Notes under the pieces: model-generated
Seen by the model: only the letters and a program-made list of their open reading frames with translations
The model's database searches: none
Told to the model about the DNA's origin: nothing
NCBI GenBank assembly: GCA_021234155.1
Contig: JAJEKV010000207.1
Span: 434,001-498,000, forward strand
Direction: 5' to 3'
Length of the DNA stretch: 64,000 nt
Source of the DNA: Isoetes taiwanensis
Lineage: Eukaryota > Streptophyta > Lycopodiopsida > Isoetales > Isoetaceae
Made by a program: the position numbers and the translations under genes
In this document: piece after piece, positions 45,740-57,850 of the stretch
Numbering within the stretch: position 1 is the stretch's first letter
How the letters are laid out: every line of letters begins with the position of its first letter

Positions 45740-48720
45740 CCAAAATAGTATCATCCGCTTTATCAATATCAGGGTTTAATCTCCATCTGGGTCAATCTGC
45801 GTCTCGTGTCTTGTACCACTTGTTCCCCGGATCCCCGTGGGCCTCTCCTTCCACCAGCTGTGATGTCTCTCCTCCACCACCATGTGATGTCTCTCTGGAG
45901 TAGGCCCGGTCAAGTGTCAAAACCGACGAAAGTGTCTATGGGTGATGGATCAAGCAAGGGATTAATGACGTTGTCAATTCTTCCAATAATCCCTAGCATA
46001 CATTGGATCTTTTTTGCATCATGCTCATAGGCCACACTACTCCTTTTTAACTGCAATGATGCCCTAGTAAAAGCCGCAGCAGGCAAAAAGAAAGTCCAGA
46101 ACAAAGTTACCTGGAGGGCAGAGCTTATCGACAAGGTATGCTGTTGTAGCAGGACCAACCGCTTGGGTTAAGTATTCCCCTTCCATACCTTGCCAACCAT
46201 ATTTGAACCTGCCCTCGGGAGCTTGTTAGCCAAATTCTCGGGTTCGGCACTAACCGCATCTTTGCAGGTCTTAGGAACTTGGTGCTTGGATGGGATGTTC
46301 ACCATAAAACACGAGATCCGTGTTTTCATCAGAGGCATTGCTTGGGCTAAGATCCTGGTGGCTAGAACCACAGCTGTTGGCTCCTTTATGCCACCACCAG
46401 GTGACCACCCACTTTCCTTTTCATACATGCCGAAGTAAACTCTAGATCTGGATTCTAGTCTCTCAAGGGCGCATCAGAAGAGACCCGTTATGTTCGGCCT
46501 AGCAAAACATATTATCCAATATGTCTCAACATCCGCCATCTTAGAAGCAAAGATCAAAGAATTTGGACAGAGTGAAGTGGATCCCAATCTGAGTAATTTG
46601 CCTCAGATCCAAACAGATCATGTCAAGTGTAACACGATTCATCGGATCCCCGACAATCCCACCACTAGAAACACACTCCACATAAAATCTTTTGAAGTCG
46701 CCCCTCGGCCTCGGACTTTAGAATCTTAATGGATGGATCTGCATTTAATGAGAAGGGCACATGACCATGGACGCCCTCTTTCAAAGATTCCATCCGAGAC
46801 CCACTTATTATGTACCACACCTCAAGATAGGAGGGTTGAGTCTGGGAACTGGCTTCGGACACCTTTCTCAAGTCCTCGAACTTTCATGATTCTGATTCCA
46901 AGTTCATCATGGATGTAGTGGAGAATCTCCTTCTTCATGTAGCAATAAGCCTTAAGTTCTCAGGTTTTGTCTTAAAAAAAAAACTTTCACCCTTATAATC
47001 GGATGTGACCTTAACATAAATGTCCCCTCTGATGGCTTCCTGGAGGACAGTTCTGCAATCTTCATAATCCAGGCCTCTCATCTTGCCTCTCATGCATCTG
47101 AGGTAGTTCTCGCTAAAATAGTCATTATCCTTTGCCTAATTGACTGCTATTTGTTGGCCCCGTTATCTTTTAGCTCCCCTTTTTTTCCATTTATTCCACA
47201 TTTGGCGAAAGAGAGCGTAAATGTCGTCTGGCATAAAAATGAACCTGTTGACATCCTTGGTATGCTTTCCCCTGAGAATCTTGTCAACCATTTCCAGGTA
47301 ATGCTAAAAGGCAAACGAAATATGTTAGAGCTTGAATACAAAGAAAGTAGGTCAAACCGAAAGCAATGGCCATTTATGTAAATGGCGCACTGCCTTATTT
47401 GATGCCAAATGGCGCCAAGATTATTTCAAATCAAATGCCGTCTGGGCGCCATTTGATTCATATGATGGTACATACCTTGTATTCGTCGCTTCTTGATTGG
47501 CCTTTTCCTGCTGGTGCTGGTTTGCCTCATACCAACCAGGTCAGATTCTTGTGACCATGGTACTAGCTTTTGTAGACCGGATCAAAGGGCACCACATCAC
47601 GGGCGCGGAAGACCGGATGGGGATCTTCAAGAAATGACTTGCACAGTTTCCTAACATGTTCCTGGATCTGGCCATGTTAGAGGTGCCTCTTCCATATCCC
47701 GCATGGATATTTTTCTATATATGTCACATTTTAGAGGAAACATGTGACCGTACGCTTTTAGAGTTTCTTCGGGCCAACCCTCCTCTAAGATCACGGCCCA
47801 TCTTCAGTCTCGGGAGGCACCTCCAGACTTTCCATTTTCCTCTTTTACCCTCATCTCCTTTCTTTGTTTCCTCTTCCTTTTAGGCGGAATGCTATCACCG
47901 GCCGATGCACCGGCCTTCTTTACTCTCTCCGATGTGGGAGGATGTTTTAGTATCAGTTTAATGGTTCTTCTGAATGCCACGGGGACCTGATAGGGAGAAC
48001 CGGATAGGTGTCCCGACACGAGGAGACTTTTCTGAGGTGACTTGGGAGGAGACTTGGGATTTTCGCCTTTCTTTGATCTTCTTCCTCATGCTCGTTCCTT
48101 CTATTTTGACTCAGGTTTTCTTTGGTTTGTTTACTTAAGGTTTGGCCTTCTTCTTCCCATCCTTCTTGTAATCTTCGGCTAGAAGCCGTGTGTCAGTTTA
48201 TTAGAGCGGTGTATACATTGCAGGTCTTGGCTCGACAATATGTGACACCGAAGTTCTTTGATGGCCCATGGCTGAACGGAGAATGCCAACTCTATGAGCT
48301 CGACCGCGTCATTAATAGCAGCACTTTCTCCGGCTTATAGCGGCGCCGCCTCTTTACTTTGGCGAGACTATCCGGTCCCTGATGCCGGATTCCATCATCC
48401 GTGGATCGTAAAACCGCCAAACCCATACAAGCATGCATCAATGGTGCAATTCACGGATCCTCCACAGGCAAACCAAGGAAGTCTATTCTTCCCTCGTTTT
48501 TCACCTCCCGTGATGTCGATAATGATGCCAAGCTGCATCACAACATCCTCGCTTCAAGACCTCGACTTTGTGAGGAGGCAAAGTTCTTCCTCTTGTCCCC
48601 TTTTGTGGGTCCACACCTCTCCGAGAGGTATCACCGACAATTTATGCACCATGGCCTTCCTGGGCCATGACCACTCGGCCTTCTCCGCCACAACGCTTTG
48701 GGCCTTGGACAACGGCTTCA
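45740..48720 (-). pseudogene. Methylase-like transposon gene (copy B)
   Basis: Colinear with 29,537-32,590 but split into short frames by indels. The FTRASLQLKRSSVAYEHD block is preserved near 46,020-46,080, and SGWSPGGGIKEPTAVVLATR near 46,355-46,415. The AGGCAAAAAG insertion near 46,080 and others break the frame. Confidence 0.6.
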
Positions 48721-49464
48721 CAAAAACAACTAATCAAGATTCAAATCATGAAACCCCAAATAATGCGAAAGTTTAACTTTACATGTAAATGGCGCCATCG
48801 GCCATTTGCATGTGTAATGGTGCCATCATTATATTTAGAGAATGCGCCTAACGCCTCCATTTGGCAAAGAAGGGAATTGATATACATGCAAATGGCGAGG
48901 GGTATCCATACCCGCCATTTGCATTATACCACCACATCCGCTTCTAAACTAACTACAAAACTAACATCATTAATAAAGAAAATACGACGCCCATTTCCTA
49001 ATGCATCGACCACGTAAACTCACTTTCCTAGACACTGGATACAGCTGTGAAACAAATAAGCTGGGCTTATTTATATATCCATGACAACCCTTAAGACCCC
49101 GAAAAAACATAAAAACAAGATTTAACCAACCCGAACCCGAGGCCATCAGATTTATGACCGCATGCTGAGCGATTTGGGACCCAGAGATAAATTCTACTCC
49201 ACCTTTTCCGAAGGCGCGACAGCCAGAGAGAGAAAGACGTTACGCCAGAGAGAGAAGGCGGAATGCGCCGGGCACCGTAAGGAGGAGAAGGGTCATGAAG
49301 AGAAGGCTAATGAAATGAAATGAGAGAAATGAAATAAAAGTGAGAGAAATAAACCTCGGGTAAAAATATGGCTGGAATGATTTGCCCGCCAAAATTACCA
49401 CCACTTGAATTTTTTGCATCCGTCACCACCTAAAGGATTTGGGTTCGCCAGCCGGCCCGGGCCC

Positions 49465-49970
49465 TTCCATTTCAAAATTTGAATTTCCCTACCCCGGCCA
49501 TTTTGAATTTTTTTAAAATTTGAATTCCCTACCGTCTTTTTACTTGAATTTTTAAAATTTGAATTCCCCGCCACTTTTTTAAGTTTTCAGATATATTGTG
49601 CCGCCGCCTTTTAAAGCCATTTATAAAATCGGTATAGATATGGTAAACAAGGCGCTTCCTCGTGATTCGGCAGGTTATGATTTTATGCTCCCCCATCCTC
49701 GCTTCAACATCTGGGCAGTACTTACCGAGGATTTGGTCAGCCAAAGCAAGGCGCCATCGACGCCTATTCCGGGCACTTAGGCATTGGTTCTTCATGAGAG
49801 TGTTTCTTTGTCCGGCCAGGCGCTTTTTTACGCCACCTTCGCTTTTTACAGGCGCTTTAGTTGGTTGATGTGCTTCACTTGGTTAGCGTGCGCTTTTAAT
49901 TTGATAGCAGGCGCTTCTTTCATTTGGATAGCAGGCGCTCTATTTTGAAGGCGCTTCTTTGAATCAAGGC
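49465..49970. repeat. Minisatellites of copy B (37-bp and GCAGGCGCTTC types)
   Basis: These are counterparts of 33,272-33,388 and 33,640-33,800. Both have lost or altered units relative to copy A. Confidence 0.7.
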
Positions 49971-50153
49971 TCTTCCTCTTCAATGGCTGAACCTCGATCT
50001 ACAATGACCCCAAGGTTAGTGACCGCTCGCTTTTTAGTTTAACCGTTAATTTCTCCTATAAGTGCGTAATAATGTTTCACCCAAAATAATCTGTAGTCTG
50101 TAGTAATCAGAATAATCCAGGAAACAATATGTAATCTGTAGAAACGGTAATAA

Positions 50154-51626
50154 TCTTAAATAATATGTTATAGTGCGAGTGCATCGAGCCCTAATTTGAA
50201 TAGATCATCCGGATGCATTTAGATTTATTGCACGACTTACCAACACCGTGATTGGTCGCGCGCCGATCCTTAAGGGAAATAAAATGAAAAGGGGGAAAAG
50301 GAAAAGGGAAGTGGAAAGAGAGAATGTGAAGGGCAAAAAGGCATGGGGAAAGGGAAAAGGGTAAAAGGAAAAAGGAAAAAAAAAAAAGGGAAAGGAAAAG
50401 GGAAAAGGAAAAGAAAAGGGAAGTGGAAAGAGAGAATGTGAAGGCAAAAGGCATGGGGAAAGGAAAAGGGTAAAAAGAAAAGAGAAAAGGAAAAGGGAAA
50501 AGAAAAGGAAAAAGAGAACGGTGGTGAAAGGAAAAAGGCATGGGGAAAAGGGAAAAGGATAAAAGGAAAAGGGAAAAAAGAAAAGGGGAAAAGAAAAAGG
50601 GGCAAGAGAGAAAGGGTGGGGAAAAGAGGAAAATGGGTATAGAAAATAAGAGAATAAAACAAATGTGCAAAAGGCATGGAAAAAGGGAAAAGGAAAAGGA
50701 AAGGAAGGGAAAAAGTGCACAGGAAAAGGATCGGCAAAGGAGGAAAACGGAAAGAAAAAATCCATCAAGAAAAGGATACGGAAAAAGGGAAAGGGAAAGG
50801 AAGCAGGGATTGATGGAAGGGAGGAAAGGGAAAGGACATGAGGAAAGGAAAAGAGAAAAGGAAAAGGAAGGGTTGAAAGAAGGAAAATTGCACGGAAGAG
50901 GGAAAGGGGTGGGAAAAGGAGGAAAAGAAGCACGGGAAAAATAGAAAGAAGAAAAAGGGAAAAAGGGCATGGAAAAGGGAAATAGAAAAAAAAGAATGGG
51001 AAAAGGGGGGAAGAGAGAGAGGCACGGAAAAAGGAAATGAGGAAATGGAAAAGGGAAGAGAAAAAGGGAACATGGAAAAGGAAAAGAAGAAAAGGGAGGA
51101 GGAGATGGAAAAAGGAAGGTAAAAAGGGCATGGAAAACTGGAGGAGAAAAGAAAAATGGAAGGAAAAGGCACACAAAAAAAAAAGGAGGAAAAGAGGGGA
51201 AAAGGGAGGAAAAGAGAAGGGAAAATAGGCATGGAAAAGGACTTAAAGAGTAAAAGGTTGAGAAAAAGGGAAGACATGGAAAAAGGGTGGGGAAAAGAGA
51301 AGGCACAAAAAAAAGAGAAAGGGAAGGGAAAAGGCAAAAAAAAAAGAGAAGAGGGAAAAGTGGAGAAAGGAGCAAAAGGGAAGGGAAAAAAATTATCTGG
51401 GAATAGGAGGGGGGAAGGAAAGGGATGGGAAAACAAGGAAACATGTGAGAAAAGACGAGAAAAGAAAGGAAAAGAAAAAAAAAAAAGTAGAGAAAATAAG
51501 AAAAAAAATGAAAATGCGGGATAGAGCAAAAGAGAAAGGGAAAGGGATATGGTTTTTCTCACCAAGATCCCAAAGCATTTATAGGTTTCAACTTATGCCC
51601 AAAGAACACCGGGCACCATTACTAGT
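50154..51626 (+). mobile_element. Polypurine element (copy B of unit)
   Basis: Left end TCTTAAATAATATGTTATAG, right end GGGCACCATTACTAGT. The right end matches the element inside LINE copy 1 (3,753-3,770) better than copy A does, which supports a shared true terminus. The body is purine-only on the plus strand. Confidence 0.75.
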
Positions 51627-51774
51627 CCAGAATAATCTTGTAGTCTCAGAGTAATCTCTACCAATGTAATCAGAGTCTCCATATGTATGTAGTAACTGAG
51701 TGATCTTTAGTAACTGTAGTAACGGCAATGTGTAATCCTGTTTCCTAAGTTTTCCGCTTTGTTTCGTAGTGAAG

Positions 51775-51920
51775 CCAAATGGCGCTTGCGCGCCATTCAA
51801 CAGTACCGCCATTTGCTTAACAGCGCAGCCGCCGCTTAACGGCGCGCCGGTCGCTGCCATTTGGAGGCAAATGCATGGGGTCACATTATTTGAACAAATG
51901 GGCGACTCGCGCCCATTTGC
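51775..51920. repeat. AAATGGCGC palindromes (copy B, right group)
   Basis: CCAAATGGCGC..TGCGCGCCATT lies at 51,775-51,797 and CAAATGGGCGACTCGCGCCC ending ATTTG at 51,895-51,919, with partial ones between. The copy A counterpart (35,620-35,760) is largely garbled. Confidence 0.7.
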
Positions 51921-52976
51921 CCGCTTTTGTCAATATTTTCCGGGTTATTTCCGCTGGGTTTCTAACAATGTGTGTCACTGTATGCTTGCAGGAAAAGGAC
52001 CCCTGCGTAACTTCCTCCTCGGTGACATGGTTGTTGCTGTAAGTATGAATCGTGACAGAGGGTACCCTACGTGGAAAGAACATTGACTTTAGGAATGTCG
52101 CCGTGGAGGTCATCAAGCCATAATTCCATCCCATGTGCTTCCTGCTTCCATGTGCAAGCTGGATAATGTTGTTGAAGTGAGGCACATTTATCGAATGACC
52201 TAGAAATGACGTGAGAATCATTCGTGATGCTTCGCACCGTATATCATCATCCCATACCAAACCCCTAACCCGCTTAGTAGTTTCTACACCATCATCACCC
52301 ATTTCTTCCATCTCAGCAAAACACGTAGAACTTGGTGAACTTATGCAAAGGACAATGTTGTTGTTGGCAGAGGCCAATTAATGAATAGAAGTAGCATCCA
52401 TGGAAGGATGTCGGCGTAATCGAACGATGTGTTACCGAGGGTCAGGTGCCAACTCAATGCTCTCCTACTGCATGCCGTGCGGTATAATATTGCAGAGGTC
52501 AGGGCACATATCTATCGAATGGCCTCAAGCGATACGCCATGGCATTGATGCAGCCCATGACGAGACACCAAGATCGCATATGGGGATACCTACCACACAA
52601 CTCATACATAGAATCTGTGGAGGCAATGTCGATGCATGAAGAGATTGATCCATCGCTGGATTTAGCTACCGGGCTTGCTCGCAGTATCACCATCGATGAT
52701 GATGAGCCACCACCTAGTTACTCAAGAACGTAACTCTTGGACACAAAAAGCACACATTCTCCATTCTGTACTAGAACCAAATATGCAGAAGTTTATAGTT
52801 CTATCCGAGTGATCCATGTGATGCCGTTGATGATGAATTTTAGGAGATACAAAGGTTGACCTTTGTGTTGGAAAGGTGCTTCCTAACCAATGAAAGAGGA
52901 TCCGAGATGTCATGTTTGTGCGTAAAGGCCAAGTGAGAATGCACTTGTCGGCGGGAAAATAGCGACAGGATGTCGG

Positions 52977-55004
52977 ATGGAAGGACCGCCCCACAACATC
53001 CGACATATAGAGCTAGAATCATTTGAGGACAACATTCAGGCTCAATTCAAACGAAAAAGGAAGTATACTTACACAAATAGGATTCCAAGAGAGCCCAAGG
53101 GAAAAAGCAAAGAGGAAAGGCTATGTTCAACAAGTTCCATCAACAAGTCTATGAAGTCAAGCTGCTGCAAAAATACTTGCAACAAGAAACTTACCAAGCA
53201 TCAAGTACGTAAATTAAGAAAAGAATTTTTATCCCAATCATACAATGCAAGGGTTACGTTTTTTTTTGACGTGCTGAGTGTGACTTACACAGGAGAAGGA
53301 GAGAACAGGATAGTGCTCAAGGGAATGGAATTCTGTCTGGATGGGTGGCGCATGGCTTTAGGTATCAGTCAGTCAACATTTTACAATTGGAGAAAGGGAT
53401 ATAAAGCAGGTGGAAAGGTAGCTGAACATGATAATACTGGCTCTAAGAAGCCTAGATCCACTACACTGGCCACCGAATGTGTGCTAGACAGATTCATTCA
53501 AGAGAATGCTAAAAGTATTCCCCATAGGAGCAAAAGAGGTAGAGATGATGTAAGAGAAAATATACGCAAGCTTCCTTCCATTCTTAATAAGAAGCTTATA
53601 CATAAAGAAGTTGGTGCAGTCGTTGAAGAGCCTGTGAACAATGTGAAGCCTTGAACTCTTTTTATAGTATATGGAAAAGGAATTTCAGGATGTTAGCATT
53701 GCAAAAAATACAGCCTTCTCTAAATGCAACATCTCAAGGGTAATTAAGCAAAAGTTGGAAAAACAAAAGATACAAGAGAGATTTAAATCTTGCAATTCAA
53801 CGCCGCTCATATGCTAGAGCAACGCTCTTGCGCAAGTCAATATTGGCATTGAGAGCATTGTCACAAATGCCTTTAAAATCATCTATGTATAATACATGAT
53901 AAGATGGATCGTGTTAAGACTTTTAGTGCCTAGAAGTCATCATCTAGCAAAATCAGATGGAGAGTTGATCGCTTGAAGAGCAGCTTGACAGAGCTCGACT
54001 CATGGGCATGGTGGTCGTGCCTATGGTCATTTCTCACTTGATTTATGGAAAGATGATTCAAACTTCCACATTGGTTCACTTTCTAGGATATTGCATAACT
54101 TGGAATTGCTACAAGAGGACAAGATAGGTGACTTATGTGGAAGTAAGCCTGCAGATTGCAAATGGATGCAAGCAGTCAAGGATACCAATCCTTTGAAGAA
54201 CAAACTTGCTTCTATGGCAGAAGTATTGCCAAATGCTTCAACTACAACGAATCCCCGAGGTGTTCGTGGGTGTAAAAATTTTGGTGGTGTACAACTTTCC
54301 TCATGACAAAGACTTAGCACATAAAGCACTTAGCCAATACAAAATTTGATGTTACGAAATAATTATATTAGTTGGTACCTCATTTTTCCTACTTTAATGT
54401 TTTAAAGACACGTTTATTATTTGTAATACTCAATTTTCAAACACAATATGCATGTCAAATTCACGTTGGATGTGATATTTTTAGCAGTTAAAGCACTTGT
54501 CTGGACAGTGCTTTTTGACCACCAAGAAAGAATTTACACCCTTCAACCCTCCCCCGAAATCTCTATTTGCAACTTGATAATGCATGGGGCAAAACAAAAA
54601 ATAGGTATGTCTTTTCATACTTATCTTATTTGACTTGGCTTTAAGGTCTTTGATGAGATCCAAGTGGGCTTTATGATGGTCGGCCACACCCATGATGATA
54701 TTGATGCTTTATTTGGAAATTTTTCAACCTTGATGAGTTCATCGGATGCTTTGACACTACTGAGCTACTTTACTTGTTCAAAGAAGTGTTGAGGGTAATC
54801 CCGCAAAACCCTCAACTAGAATGGTTTAGGACCTGTGTTGCTTCAGGCAACCACTCCGAACCTAAATTTTGCAAAACTTCTCACCACAAGCCCGTTAGTA
54901 CAATTTTCCCATTTCAAGAAAAACCCCTGTTCCTCTTTTCAATACCAAGTACAAATAATGGAGGATTTTACTTGAAAATGTATGAGTGTGATCCCAACAC
55001 TTGA
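52977..55004 (+). CDS. DUF7869-type transposase-like gene (copy B, best version)
   Basis: An open block of 225 residues (52,977-53,654) has a basic N-terminus, a CC...C zinc-like motif at residues 63-68 (SSCCKNTCNKKLT), KLRKEFL, and a helix-turn-helix-like MALGISQSTFYNWRKGYKAG at 126-145. SILNKKLIHKEV follows near 199-211. Downstream, in shifted frames, are SIWKRNF (about 53,665), FSKCN.C..IK, a HDKMD block (about 53,896), HGHGG.AYGHF...W (about 54,004-54,047), LDN.....NRYVFSYLS (about 54,569-54,632) and QVGFMMVGHTHDDIDALFG (about 54,660-54,715). The LDN...KNRYV and VGHTHDDIDALF blocks are the hallmark of DUF7869 proteins, common in non-seed plants and animals and likely transposon-derived. 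The DNA-cutting role is inferred. Frames are broken, partly perhaps by consensus error. Confidence 0.7.
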
Positions 55005-55577
55005 TATTAAAAGAGTGCAAAATCCTTTTTGAAGTCAGACAGTTCTAGATACTTGAAAAATATATGCCTGACCTAGTCAAAAATTGGTCAATACTCTCGG
55101 CAGAGAGCAGAAATTCTCAAATGTTTTGTGAGATATTATTTTTGATCTGGGACATTTGTTTAAGTTGTCCCACATCCCTCATGCTCCATTTCCTTATCTT
55201 GATGTAATGTTTCCTCTTGCCAAAAAGTCTCTTCTATGAAGTGTCTTTTTCTATAATATGATAAATCCGATAAGTTTCCCATGGCCCCTCGCAAGACATG
55301 ACTTGAATCCATCATATACACAAGTCGCAATGAGTTACAAGTTGTAATGGCATCCACAAGTTTGGTTTGCACCTCTATCCTGGAAAATCGCGAATGAGGA
55401 TGTAACAAAATTTTGCTTTTCCAAGCTGTGGATTTCATGTTAGTGGTATTTGGTTGTTGCACAAAGCTAGCAGAATTACTGTGCTTGGCCATTGGAATGA
55501 AATAAATGAAATTTCAACACCAACATTACTTTGTCGAGACCAAGTATGAAGATAAATAAATAAAGAATATACTAAGA

Positions 55578-55992
55578 ACTCACATGGGTGTTTAGCTGCT
55601 GCACAAAGTTAGAGAAATTATTGTGCTTGATATATCCGGTAATAAATCAGAAGCAAACTATCCAGTCTTCCACAAATAAAACTATTATTACCAGTGCTCC
55701 AAGAAACTATCTCACTTGTGGCTGGATCCTCTACTATATCATATATTTTAGAAAAGAAAGGGGATGCAACATTCCCTTGCAAAGCTTTCGAAAGCTGGGG
55801 CACCGAAACAGCTTGCACAAAATGCAAATCAGCAACACACCTGGCAACAGAAATACATGGAACCTTCAAAGGAGCAGTTGGAGCTTGAGCATTGGAGATA
55901 AAAGTGCCAACAGAAACTGGTGCTATCCAATCATTATTTACTACCGACTCGGAGTGCATGCCGCTGAAATGGAAAAAAAAAATAGTTGACAA
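55578..55992 (-). pseudogene. Captured exon of a heat-stress transcription factor (copy B)
   Basis: A minus-strand open stretch contains SPFFSKIYDIVEDPATSEIV, then SWSTGNNSFI, the start of the HSF DNA-binding domain, which binds heat-shock elements in the nucleus. Past NNSFI the domain continues with two frame slips: a LLP.YIKHNNFSNFV run and LNTH, ending at CACCCAT before GTGAGT (about 55,585). The HSF family has one conserved intron exactly there, between the NTY and GFRK residues, so this is a genuine captured exon with its donor. The N-terminal extension (MHSESVVNNDW, then APTAPLKVP) is less conserved. Oligomerisation and activation parts are missing. It lies antisense to the DUF7869-type gene. 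Confidence 0.82.
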
Positions 55993-57289
55993 AAACTATT
56001 GTTTGATTGTGAAGTAAAATTTAGGGAAAATTCAGCATAGACAATAATTTGCATTAAGCTTTTTTCTCCAAACAGAGGCACTTTTAGGTAAACGTCCATC
56101 AGGAGCTACGTAAAACTAAATATAATGTATAAAACTTTGAACGAAGGAGAGATTCTTACATGCAATAGAGAAAGCATTTGTATCATGATTCTAAGATGGA
56201 GAAAACATTTTTCCAGGCCAGGACAAGGGCTAGAAAGGCTATGGCAATTTAAAACGTACGTCCGCTACAACAGAGGCAATAGCTAGGGGGACGAAGCAGG
56301 CAACATAGGGAAGGAAAGTCCATCGAAGGAATTTTTGGAGGCATCGACTCAAGCCGCAGGAATTTCCATGGATTTTTCTATTATTCTAAGCCATTGATGC
56401 TAGAAATCTAGGAAATGTTGTAAGGAGGTTAGGCAAACCTGCTAAAAAAAACATATTGCCAGAGGTTTTCTATGGGCTCTCTGGTTCAATTTTTTCCATT
56501 AAACTTGCCTTAGTTTTGCAACGTGTTCCTCCGACATGTTTACAACATTTGAATGCATTAGTTGGAAAAGAAGACTTCAGCTTAGCTATAGCTCATCCTG
56601 TGGCTTTATGGGTTGTTTGTCAATGAAATGGAGATGGATGAGCATAAATCATGACCTTATACAATTGTTACGTCTAAAGATTGAAATGGTCTTTCTTGTT
56701 AATTTGATATTTGTATATTCCTAGTCCTTTGCATTTCAGTTTCATGCACTATCTTGCAAGTTCCATTTTAAGAATTTGGTATGCTTTATCATTTGAAAAT
56801 TTGGGAGCTTTGACATATTTCTGTATCGAAACAACTACATTTTTCTATTTTCGACTTATTGTTGCTCACTTGCAGGCCAAGTTCATATTTAGTTTGATAG
56901 TTCTAATCAACTATGCAGAATGGATAGTAGTTTTATCCTAAACATATGTCTGCAGTATTTGAAAGATCATGGCATCTTAGAAGGTGGTAGGTAAGCTTCA
57001 TGCCATACAAAATAATTCAAGTCTTGATCTTCTGTGAAAATTGCATTAGAGGCATTTGCTATGGCACAGAACTAACCAAACCATTGATATGCTACTGCAT
57101 AAAAGATATGTGTTGTGTTTGCACAAAACCACTTTATGCAATAATCCAGATGAAGCTAGCAGCAAATCTTAATATACAGTATACAAAAACTTGTACATGC
57201 ATACCCCATAAACGAGGATCGCTATGTACGGTCCAAATCAAGGAATAAAGGGCAAATATGCCCATCTGACAGCTCTCGATGCCCGGAGT

Positions 57290-57850
57290 AACCCCCCGTG
57301 TGAATATGCACCCAAACCAAAGGGGGTTTAAGGGGGTTTTAATTTAAATGTGTTAAATGCAATGGTTTGTGTTAATGGTGTCAATAGTGTTAATTTTGTA
57401 TATGTATTGTAAATATATTTTGGGGCTCGCTCGCTCTACGTAACCCCCTGTGTGAATATACACCCAAACCAAAGGGGGTTTAAGGGGGATTTTAATTTAA
57501 ATGAATGGTTTATGTTAATGGTATCAATGGTGTTAATTTTGTATATGTATTGTAAATATATTTTTGGGGCTCTCACGCCCCACGAACCCCCCGTGTGAAT
57601 ATGCACCCAAACCAAAGGGGGTTTTAGGGGGATTTTAATTTAAATGTGTTAAATGCAATGGTTTGTGTTAATGGTGTCAATGGTGTTAATTTTGTATATG
57701 TATTGTAAATATATTTTGGGGCTCTCACGCCCCACGAACCCCCATGTGAATATGCACCCAAACCAAAGGGGGTTTAAGGGGATTTTAATTTAAATGTATT
57801 AAATGCAATGGTTTGTGCTAATAATGTTAATGGTAGTTGTGTGTTGATGT
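57290..57850 (+). repeat. ~145-bp tandem repeat (copy C)
   Basis: Four monomers begin near 57,292, 57,440, 57,586 and 57,736. They are followed by the GGCATTCTTG block as in the other copies. Confidence 0.88.

Larger units (their letters stand above)
40208..56374 (+). mobile_element. 16.2-kb composite unit, copy B
   Basis: This is the second head-to-tail copy, 16,167 bp, colinear with copy A throughout. Differences are small indels and substitutions clustered on CAG/CTG/CCGG words, not random point changes. Complete within the window. Confidence 0.92.
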
